NCBI RefSeq assembly: GCF_009730915.1
Contig: NC_052494.1
Coordinates: 496,001 to 560,000 of the forward strand
Length of the DNA: 64,000 nt
Source: Dioscorea cayenensis subsp. rotundata
Taxonomy: Eukaryota; Streptophyta; Magnoliopsida; Dioscoreales; Dioscoreaceae
Reading direction: 5' to 3'
Part shown: positions 38,201 to 47,429 of the stretch, piece after piece
Layout of the letters: every line of letters begins with the position of its first letter
How positions within the stretch are numbered: position 1 is the first letter of the stretch
Translations under genes and position numbers: made by a program
The notes under the pieces: generated by a model
What the model saw: the letters and a program-made list of their open reading frames with translations, nothing else
Told to the model about the DNA's origin: nothing
Databases searched by the model: none

Positions 38201-41200
38201 GGCAGATGCCACGAAGAATCCATCAACCTGATCAGGGTCAAGATCCTTAGTGCAAACAGCTAAACCAGAAAACACTTTAAGAAGTTCAATAAGAGATTTT
38301 AAAGATGACCCCTCAGAAAACACAAATTCACAAAATCTTGCACCAGCTTTAGGAGACCTCTTGATAAGTGCTACACAACGGCCACAAGCCTCCTTATGGG
38401 AGACCCTTAAAGGGAAGTATGATGGAATAAGCAGCCTTGTGATCTTTTGAGCAACATTTGGGTGATCATTTTCAAGAGCAGACAACAAAGTATCTAAACT
38501 GACCACCTGAAACATTCCACATCAAGAACAACACTGGTCAAAAAATAACAATTGACTAATATAATGATAGATCCAACATGAAAACATTAATGCCATTTAG
38601 ACAAAAGCAGAAGTACCTTATGAAATTGAATCGACCGAATATCTCTGACAGCTAAAAGTAGATCAGCAACAGCAACTCGAACAGAAACAGCATGATCAGT
38701 GAACATGCCACCCATTCTTGGAAGAAGAACTTTCATAATCTCATGGCTCTGAGGATTGTCAAGCAAATAGATAACACCTTTCACTGTAGATAACCTCACT
38801 TCAGTGCATGTATCATGTGATAGGTCATTAGTAATTTTCTTCAAGATATTTGTTATTGTTGAAGATGGAATAACTTCCCAAAAAAGATGAAGAACACGAC
38901 AAGAGCCTTCAACAGCAACTGCTCTCACATCAGGACAGTCATCCAAAATTAGTTTATCTAATAAATAAAATTGCTTGTCAAGCAAGCTATCCTTAGCCTC
39001 CTTAGTGACATCTGGATCTTCAAGTGGGAACAGATCTAAAAGTAAGAGTAACGCATTTTGGCGAACATTGGAATTAGATACCTACAGAATCACATTTGCG
39101 CACATGCACACAAACACAGAAGAGAATTAGCTGTTGAATTACAAAACACAAATGAGTATTCTGGATAGGTAACTAGAACTAGAATTTGGCAAGTTTAAAC
39201 TGCTGCCTCATTAAAAACCAAAGAATTACATTGAAACATAATTAACAGAGCACATCAATAGTAATTTTCAGAACCACAACTCAATTTTATATGAATAGAT
39301 TCTAAATGACCAAGTTGCATCACATTGACTAAGTTGCTAAAAACATAAATCAACTGGAAAAATTGCATTGAATGGCGAAAAATTTTCCTCATACAAAACT
39401 CTAGTAAAGTTCTTTTTTACACAGTTAACTAATGCAACAGAAAGTTAGAAACCAGTCAAACAGAATGTAATAACTAGCCAAAATGCAATTACTCCAGGAT
39501 TTTACTTGCAAGCAGCTGCTTCATTCAGGCAGGTTCAGAATTAGAGGCTGAGATCCTAGTGCTTAAATTGGTGTTATGTTTTTTGGAGAGCAAAAATTTA
39601 ACTATCAAGAATATTTTTGCCTCAAATTGGGAGCTGAAGGAAGCTATTAGGAATGGAAATCGACAGGATAATTGGAGACTGCAGACTAGAATTAATGAAG
39701 TATTACAATCGATCAACAGTGCCGGACATCCAAATGTTCATCTCATTCCTAGAAAATGGGCCGGTGTGGCACATTGCCTTGCTATTCATGGGGCCAACCT
39801 TCATGAACTTTCTCTTTATCATCAGGGTCGGGATCTTCCAAAGTGGATCATGAAGAAATTGTTGGCGAACAATCTTAACTTCTAGTGTTTTCTTTTTGTT
39901 TTTCTTTCTCCCTGTCTTTTCTTCTCTTTTGTTTTTCCTAGTTTTTTCCTTATTTTATTGTACTCTTTCTTCTTGTCTTCCTGTTCTACTTTTTCAATAA
40001 AAAGCTTTTTAGCTCCTCTATCAAAAAGAGCTTATACTTGCATGTTTCTGCAGCCATTATTGTGTCAGTTTAGGTTCCTGACAGATTTCTTACTTTCAGA
40101 TATTTACAATTCACTCCAACCAAATCCACAGTTTAAGGATAAATAAATTATCTTTAGCTTAACATCAAAGAAACATGGATATTGATTGTTATGAGAAATG
40201 AAACTAGCACACTTAGTCTTGTCTATTCCACTCTTCATTATTCTCATTTGATGAGAGCAAAGATAAGAGTTTTCTGATTCATTACTTCGAGTATGTGAAT
40301 GCCTCCATGAAACACCATCCATCCCACTCTAATTACTCATTTCTAGCAAACAGTTCAAATTTCACTTTAGGAGCTGTTACCTTAAGAAGCCTTAATGCTT
40401 TCCTGTACCTACCTTTTCCCCAGAGTGGGTTTAAAGCTTTAAGCCAGAAAAGTGCTAATAAATCAACTCATACTAGATCAAGCTCAGTTCAGGTATAAAA
40501 TTATATGGCCAAGTAATCTAGACATACATTTTATCATAATCAACATCATCTGGCTACAAATAGGCATGTGCAGATATACCTGAAGTGAGCGAAAGAGCAA
40601 AGGCTCTGCAAGCCGAAATAGGAGCTTCTCAACACCATCCACAGCCCTCTGCTGAATGAATACACCCAAAACCCTCCTAACAGAAGCAGCAAATGACCTT
40701 GAACTACCATGAATCGCACCTTCAATCAACCCTTGAAGAAAGCCATCTTCCATTTCTCCCTTTAAATCACCTTGCAACCCCTTCCACGACCTAAAAAGAA
40801 TGTCTGCATAGGCCTCCAGCACTGACTTCCTCCCAAATGGAATCTGTGACCTAATCAGAGCCAAAGCCTCCTTCAAGAGTCGCCCATTCAATCCAAACAC
40901 AAAAGAAATGAACTTTCTTCCTTCCTCTGTCTTCAAATACACTGGAGTGATCACACACCTGATCAACAAAAGCCTCATGTCCTCAATACTCTCATCCTCA
41001 TAATCAAATAACACAAACGCATCCCGGAGAGCATAAACTCTCCGGATATCCACCTTCTTGCCTTGCGTCAGTGATTTCGAGATCAAGAAGGGAAGCGATT
41101 GCGAGATCAAACTCTCCTTCCCGGGAAGGCCCTCCTTCCACCAGTACTCACAAAGACCCGCAACAAGAGAAAGCAGCACAGAATCCAACTCGAAAAGCAC

Positions 41201-41551
41201 GAGATTATCATGCAACAATCGAACAGCAGCGAAGAGATCTTCCGAAGCGAATCGCTTCTTGGGATGAAAACAGCATAAATGGGCGACATAAGCGTACGAT
41301 CGAAGCTCTTTGAGTGGATCTAGGGTTTCATTGGAGGATACCTTCAAGGAGGAGAGAGATTGGGAGATGGCAAGGTGAAGAGAAGGAGGGAGAGTGGGGA
41401 GAAGGGGGGAAGAAGGGGTCAGGGACGAGATTAGGGTTTTGAGTTTGGATTTACCAGAGCTAGTGGCGTTGAGGTCGGCGGCCGAGGCTAGGAGCTCTTC
41501 GGCGGTGGCCGGAAGGAAGCTATCCCGGCTGCGGGGCCTCTTCTTCTCCAT
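35293..41551 (-). CDS. CAP-G2: Condensin-II complex subunit G2 (CAP-G2)
   Basis: Five exons on the minus strand (41551-40580, 39081-38617, 38506-37417, 36597-36429, 36146-35293) encode about 1182 residues. The protein is helical and HEAT-like. Exon 1 holds the condensin-II G2 core, including LYLKTEEGRKFISFVFGLN-like and SVLEAYADILFRSWK segments. Exon 2 carries VRQNALLLLLDLFPLEDPD and the following HEAT repeats. Exon 3 has a basic stretch GKKKRVKLSMKS. Condensin II compacts chromosomes in the nucleus; the Arabidopsis homologue is needed for genome stability under boron stress. The ATG chosen gives MEKKRPRSRDS; the frame is open further upstream but that part is low-complexity leader. Exon 3 is one base too long: the frame of CQNVKS and that of SSDTNNASQCSSPFLE differ near 37470-37500. 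Confidence 0.87.
39511..40033 (+). mobile_element. 5'-truncated LINE tail (RNase H domain and 3' UTR) in CAP-G2 intron 1
   Basis: On the plus strand, antisense to CAP-G2, an open frame running to 39885 reads SELEAEILVLKLVLCFLESK, then VHLIPRKWAGVAHCLAIHGA, and ends LANNLNF. This is the pattern of the C-terminal RNase H domain of plant LINE reverse-transcriptase proteins. A T/C-rich 3' UTR follows, with AATAAA near 39998. The short repeat TACTTGCA occurs at about 39503-39510 and 40034-40041 and may be the target-site duplication. All upstream LINE parts are absent, as is usual for 5'-truncated copies. The host gene should remove it by splicing. Confidence 0.65.
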
Positions 41552-41779
41552 TGATGGAGCTCTCTCTCGCTCTCTAGGGTTTGGGGAGATGGAGATGGAG
41601 ATTGGGGAAGAAGAGAGCGGGAAAGTTTTGAAAATTTGAAAAAAAGGATGGAGCGTTGAGATGCGTGTTCGATGTTTGGATGTGTGGATGGATTTGAAGA
41701 GAGTGGGAGAGGAGAGGGACAGTAGATCCACTGTACACGTGGATGTTGAGATTTGCGACTGTGTTTTTTTATGCACGGC

Positions 41780-43047
41780 TTTTAAAGTGATCTAATTATT
41801 GGATATTTTGGAGCTAAACAATGTAAACAAGGCATGTAAATTTACACCTAAATTAAATTTTTTCATAGTTTCATTTCAAATCCACAAGGACCACAACAAT
41901 GTGCGTGTATATATATATATATATATATATATAAATGCAATAATTTATTGGGACAATGGCTGAGGGTTGTACTAGATTGAAAAATTGTATTTGGTGATTG
42001 AAGGGATCACTATTGAGATGGTGATCGTACAATTATGATACGAATTGTACATCCCACTTATACTGTTTATTACACAAAATATTATTTATAATATTGTTAA
42101 TAAAATGTTGTTTAATTCACTGTTTGTACCATTAAATAATGTGTAGTCGTTTCATTCAAATTCAATCGTTAATATATAAACATCTATAGAATTTTTATTT
42201 ATGAATCTCTATATAAATAAATATAAAGATAAAATAATATAATTATTTAGATTTACTGTTTATACCATTAAACAATATGTAGTCGTTTTATTCAAATTTA
42301 ACTGTTAATATAGAGACATCTATAGAATTTTATTTATAGATATCTATATATATATATACACGGATAAAATAATACAAAGTATTTATTGAAGTTTATTGCA
42401 GTTTTTCTAAAGTAACTAGAAAATTATGTGAATTGACAGGGTTATATCTGCAAAAATAAATAAATAAATAGACTCCAAACATCAACAAGGACGGTTCCGA
42501 TTGCACACGTCACGCAATCAGAGCAACTTTGACCGTCAGATGAAGCCTCCACCGGCTTCTTCATTTCCACTTCCATGAAATTAACATGGAATTTATTTAA
42601 ATGATTACAAAGACAAATTCCCATATATTTGAATTTTTTAATATTAAAAAATTTTTGAAAATTTGACATTAATATTTTAAGAGTAATGCTACTCAGATCT
42701 TCGGAGTTGTATTTTTTTTTTTTTACAATCCCATCTCCGGAGTTGTATTCAGGAACATTATTTTAAAATACATTTTCAAAATGAATAACATTACTATATC
42801 CAAAATAATAAATCTAGAATCACGATTCTATGGTTATAAATTTATTTACTATATAATATTAGAAAGTCGAAAAATACAGCTCATCCTCTAAGAATACACT
42901 AAGATTTAATGTATATTATTTAGTCATTATAAATAATAAATAAATAATATTAAACAATATTACAGATAAAGTTTTGAATTTACCTTCATCAAACTCAATG
43001 TAAATTTCTCAAAATAAAAAAAATAAAATAAATTATATATATATATA
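41780..43047. other. Divergent intergenic region upstream of CAP-G2
   Basis: This region contains a TA repeat (41909-41933) and a tandem duplication (42114-42385, separate entry). A small minus-strand open frame at 42442-42576 lies within a GC-richer patch (see findings). The remainder is AT-rich with no gene recognised. Confidence 0.5.
42114..42385. repeat. 136-bp tandem duplication
   Basis: TGTTTGTACCATTAAATAAT at 42121 recurs as TGTTTATACCATTAAACAAT at 42257, and the similarity runs through AGTCGTTT..ATTCAAATT, CATCTATAGAATTTT and GATAAAATAATA. The period is about 136 bases and divergence is roughly one base in eight. No coding content. Confidence 0.8.
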
Positions 43048-43320
43048 GAGGATGCATCCTCTGCGAACGTTCACAAATTCATAATCGTGAGCGTTGATAT
43101 GGCCGCTGGATCTCGATCCAGCGACGTTATCGAAACGATAACAGCTATCTGTACTATTTATAAAGACTGTAAAAATGGGATCACAGGTGTTTTAATCGAA
43201 CCATCCGATCAATTTCATGCGATGGCCCAGAATCGATCAATCACGTGCCATCCAATCCTATTAAAGTTATCTGAGATCATCTCTGGACGCCTACTGAACG
43301 TCGCAGATGATGCTTTAACT
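43048..43320. mobile_element. TIR element (MITE-like) with internal hairpins, about 270 bp
   Basis: The left end GCATCCTCTGCGAACGTTCA matches the reverse complement of the right end, GCATCATCTGCGACGTTCA, with one base inserted and one mismatch. TA repeats flank both ends, so target-site duplications are unclear. The interior is unusually GC-rich for the neighbourhood and includes two adjacent perfect hairpins at 43104-43123 and 43126-43142. An open reading frame crosses it but resembles no known protein. Superfamily not assigned. Confidence 0.6.
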
Positions 43321-43334
43321 CATATATATATATA

Positions 43335-43596
43335 CTCTCTCCGTTCTTTTTTATCTGTCATAAACTCATATTCTTTTTTACCTGTTATTTTTTAATATCA
43401 AAAAACATTTTTTTTTTCCAAAGTTATTCTAATACTCTATTCAATTCTGTTCTTGAAATTTAATATCAGAAAGAAATGTGAAAATATAAATTAGGAGTAA
43501 TTTTAAAAAAATAATTAATTTTTTATTAAATTATGTGAAATAACAAATTTTTTTGATAATTATTCAAGACACAGATAGAAAAGAACGGAAAGAGGT
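43335..43596. mobile_element. Stowaway-like MITE, about 262 bp
   Basis: The left end CTCTCTCCGTTCTTTTTTAT followed by CTGTC mirrors the reverse complement of the right end, CCTCTTTCCGTTCTTTTCTAT followed by CTGTG. TA precedes the left end (43333-43334) and TTA follows the right end. It is AT-rich and non-coding. The ends are similar to the element at 3215-3485, so both belong to one broad Stowaway-type group. It lies about 290 bases before the X8 gene start. Confidence 0.7.
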
Positions 43597-43732
43597 TATA
43601 TATAACAAAAATTAAAATTTAAAATAAAAACTTAAAATTAAAAAGAAAAAAGTTGATATTGTATGGAGGGAAGCACACATTCCCACTAACACTATCAGTC
43701 CTGTGTCACAGCACACACTTTCCAACCATCCT

Positions 43733-43765
43733 CTCTTCTCTCTCTCTCTCTCTCATTCTCTCTTT
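43733..43765 (+). promoter_or_regulatory. Pyrimidine (TC)n patch in the X8 gene leader/promoter
   Basis: A TCTC run lies about 120-150 bases before the start codon. Y-patches and CT runs are common near plant transcription starts and in leaders. No TATA box was found nearby that I would call with confidence. Confidence 0.4.
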
Positions 43766-43882
43766 CTATCCATCTCCTTTCTCCTTTTGCTGTTTCACCA
43801 CCACATGTGAACCACTGCCTTCTCTGAGTTCTCTCCCTCTTCTCACTCTCTCACAGCAACAAGCAAGAAGAAGAAGAAGAAG

Positions 43883-45441
43883 ATGATGATGAGAAGAACA
43901 CTAGCACTAGCACTAGCACTCAGCTCATTGCTCTATCTCTTTTGTTCTTACTGGTTATCTACTTTCCTTCTACTCCTGTTCATTTACATTGTTTTTTTCA
44001 AACATTGTTTCACTTGGTTTAGGAGTTTATCTACTTGCTTTCTTGTTTTTCCTTAGTTTCAGCTCAAGAAGAGCATGAACTCTTTGTCAGTGAAGTAGAC
44101 CTTCCAAAACTCTCTTCCACTGTGCTAGCATCCCAAACTTGGGTTAAAAACCCATGTTTTGAACCACTCCTTGTCAACCAAAATCACCACCATTGTTGTA
44201 GCAAAAGGTATTCTTTGCAACAAAGAAGATGAACACCAATGGAACTTAGTTTTGCCTTGCATGAGAAATCTCTACCATTCTCTGCTTAGATTGAGTTTGG
44301 CTAATGAAATCAAAGTCTCCATTGCCTTCTCACCTCAATGCTTGTCCTATGGAGCAAGTGCTAGTCCTTTGAAGAAGAGAAAGTTATCATCTTTGAGTGT
44401 GCCTTCATTGGGTGGACACCAGTTCTCACCAGTGCCAAGCTCTACCTTCTCTTTTGCACCGTTGGCATCACCACCTGAAGTCCCTGAGCTTCCAACACCA
44501 CCACCTCCACCACCATTATCGCCCGAAGTCCCGGCAATGCCACCAGTTTCCTATATGGTTCCTCCGCCATCTCCGCCACCTTGTTCTGCATCTCCCGGGG
44601 CCGAGGAAGGGCCGAAGACTGCACTGTGGTGTGTCGCGAAGCCGGCTGTTCCTTCAGAGAAGTTGCAAGAGGCCATAGACTTTGCTTGTGGAGAAGGAGC
44701 TGATTGTGAGGAGATTCAGCCTAATGGGAGGTGTTATTTCCCTGATAATGTGGTTGCTCATGCTTCTTATGCTTTCAATAGTTATTGGCAAAAATGGAAG
44801 CACAATGGAGGGACTTGTGGCTTTGATGGCACTGCTTTGCTTATCGATTCCGATCCAAGTATGATCACCATTTCCTTCTGTTTTTATCTTTTCCTACTCT
44901 GTTCTTTCAATTTAACTTTAATGGTTGCAGTTTATTTCTTGTTTTAATTATACATCTTGAAGTAGTCGATTTGTTTGACATTGTTGTGCATACAATGAAC
45001 TTGAGAAAATGAGCAATAATGAATTGTAAATTATGAGAAATTATGAAGAGTTTTAAGTACTTGTTTTGTGCCTTGAGACCTGTTTTTCAGAGTGAAGGTT
45101 GCATCAGATATATAGTAAAACATCAACTGAACTTTGGAAAGTTAGCACTCTATGATGTTGAATTAAGATTTAGATATGAGTTCTAGATTATCACAATACG
45201 ATGATCTTCTCGTGTTATTGTTAAGTGATGTAGTCACATATACTCTAAACTTGAGCAAATTAGTGCTCTATAATGTTAAAACAAAGATGTCAGTCCCTTT
45301 ATCGAGGTTTTTCTCAAGTACTTATTATTTTTTGTTTCTTGCCCTGGTTTTCCAACATGCCTTCTGCTTCATAGAATCATATTGTGATGATCTTTATCTT
45401 TTGTCGCAGGTTTTCTTGAATGCCATTTTGAACTTAGTTGA
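43883..45441 (+). CDS. Secreted GH17-remnant plus X8 domain protein
   Basis: The likely exons are 43883-43943, 44057-44858 and 45410-45441, giving about 297 residues. A signal peptide is encoded partly by a CTAGCA repeat (LALALAL). Next comes a short GH17-like segment (STVLASQTWV, then TKITTIVVAKGILCN, NEIKVSIAFSPQCL), far too short for the catalytic barrel. A proline-rich linker (PTPPPPPPLSPEVP) leads to an X8 (CBM43) domain with conserved cysteines and WCVAKP, CYFPDNVVAHASYAFNSYWQ and GTCGFDGTA. The last exon adds FLECHFELS and stops, so there is no GPI-anchor tail. X8 domains bind callose (beta-1,3-glucan) in cell walls; this protein is probably a non-catalytic wall protein. One extra base at about 44151 (AAAAACCC) breaks frame between WVKN and HVLNHSL. 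The first donor (TTTT/GTTCTT) is weak and uncertain. Confidence 0.8.
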
Positions 45442-45974
45442 GGAGATAAAGATGCAGGAGCTCTGAATAGTACCTATCTTTTGCACAATTTTCTTCATCG
45501 TTCTTCTTTGAACTCTGATAGAGAGTGCGATAATGAGATATCTTTAGTTGTTTGTATCATGAGATTGAATCGTATGTATGTTTTTTTCCTTTTAAATCCT
45601 TCTGCTACCTTATTTTGAAATGAACTTTGAAGCCGTAGTAAATGTAGTCATGGTTTGTATTCCTTTGGTGCAAAACCAGTACATTTCTCTTGATTAACGA
45701 TTCTCAAGTTTGAATGAAGACATTAGAGTAAAATTCGAAAATATTCATATTGTTTTTCTTCTATGAATTTGGAGTTCAATACAGTATACATCCTATACAA
45801 AGAGAACTGAGCTTTCTTTTTTAACTGAGTCTCGGCCTCGTCAGTCTGGACCGTCTGGTCGTCAAGTTTGCTTCCTCAGAATGGCTTATTGGAATTCCCA
45901 TTACAAGATAGCAATGAATTCTTCACGGTAAAATGCAAAAGAATAAAATCAGGAAAACTTCGAAGATGCAGATG
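45442..45974. other. Convergent 3' region between X8 and RSL genes
   Basis: About 530 bases separate the two stop codons. They contain ordinary 3' UTR-like sequence for both genes and nothing else recognisable. Confidence 0.6.
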
Positions 45975-47209
45975 TCATTGTTTCTGTGGAAGGAGATTCA
46001 GATCAAGACCGATGTCCATTCCATTGTAAGCGATCGGAGCATACATCCACATGTCATCGGAGCTCAAAAGCTACACAAACAAAGATGCGAAATCGAAATC
46101 AGATCAAAGCTCTTTCACTCTTTTCCTGCAACACAGTCAAAATTCAGAAGCAGTTTACCTTGATTTGGAGCTGCAGAAACTTCACATACTGAACGGCTTC
46201 TTCGAGCATTGTGCTAATATCAACCTGTGGAATGAAAACATTGTGAGTATCATTATTGATTACTGTTTATATATAAATTCACTGGAAATTTGGCATTGAA
46301 TTTCAGTAAAACTTACTTTGGTTCCATTAGGAACAAGGTTCTGGAGAATCCTCAACCTTTCATTGATCCTTTCTCTTCTTTTCTGCAGTAATAAGTAGAA
46401 ATTGGATTAGAAACTATCTTGAAACCGATGAATCACTTGTGATTTGATCCGAGCCGTCTAATTACTTACTCTTGCATAGAGGCTTTGTGGATCAGTTGCC
46501 GATCCTCTACTGGCTCTAGTTTTACCACTCAGATTCAGAGCTTCAGAATCTTTTGTACTTGAGCTCATGCCACCTCTGCCGTTTAGCTCATCATCGGAGC
46601 TGGAGCAACTAGAGCTATGCCCATTCGGAGAAGCATTGTTGTCATCCTCATCCTTAGTTTGAGAATTCTTCCGTGCTTTCTTCGTACTCCTTTTCACCTG
46701 AATTCGAACCACATTCGTCAGAATTACCATTTATTTATGTCTTTGTATATATATATATTTATACTGGTTGATTGAATTTTTTGAATGCTTACTGTTGTTA
46801 CTCTTGGTTTTTTCTTAGAACTAGCATTGGAGACATCATCATCCTTTTCAGTTACTGCAGCATCGAACTTTCGCTTCAAGCCAGAGTCTCGAAGATCATC
46901 TCCGAGCAAAGGTTGACTAGGAACAACATGTACGGGCGGCGCAGTAGCCATCATTGTTTGCTCATCTTCAACAAAGAAACACTCCATTGTTGTGTCAACT
47001 GAATTAACCGGAACCGATAAGCCATCAAATGCGCAATCAGGAACAGAATAAGCAACATCGAACACACCATTACTAGTTTGAGGCCAGAAATTGTCAGAAA
47101 ACTCGTTCGACCAAAACATGGACGGCATTGCCAAGTTGAAGTCATGAGTGTTGCCGAGAAGTTGAGCCATGATGTCAGACTCCTCAAAAGACATTGTCAT
47201 TGGCTCCAT
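45975..47209 (-). CDS. RSL: bHLH transcription factor, RSL class II (bHLH84/85/139-like)
   Basis: Five minus-strand exons (47209-46793, 46697-46470, 46382-46317, 46224-46159, 46070-45975) give 290 residues with all phases agreeing. An acidic N-terminus begins [21 protein letters not shown] basic, Ser-rich middle leads to [19 protein letters not shown]. The bHLH follows: basic region and helix 1 [20 protein letters not shown], then helix 2 [20 protein letters not shown]. The signature C-terminus is [20 protein letters not shown]. These blocks are nearly identical to Arabidopsis bHLH84-type RSL proteins. The family drives root-hair growth in the nucleus; that role is inferred here. Introns fall inside the bHLH at the family's usual places. 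Confidence 0.94.
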
Positions 47210-47429
47210 TGGCTTCGATTTCAGCTCCGGAACTCCGCTTTCTTGATCTTGTTCTTAATGTTCTTGTTCTTGTTTCGAGAGTGTACCGAGTTAAGGTACT
47301 ATTTATATGATCAAAAGAAGAGAAACAATTGACTTCGCGTGACATAATTAATTGATGATAGTTAGCAACAGAATCTCGTGCCACGGAGGACGACGACAAC
47401 TCATCGAGGTGCTGAATTTCGAGCAATGA

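Noticed and set aside
42680-42970. Possible MITE starting GAGTAATGCTACTCAGATC
   Set aside because: The start resembles known plant element ends, but no matching inverted end was found on the right.
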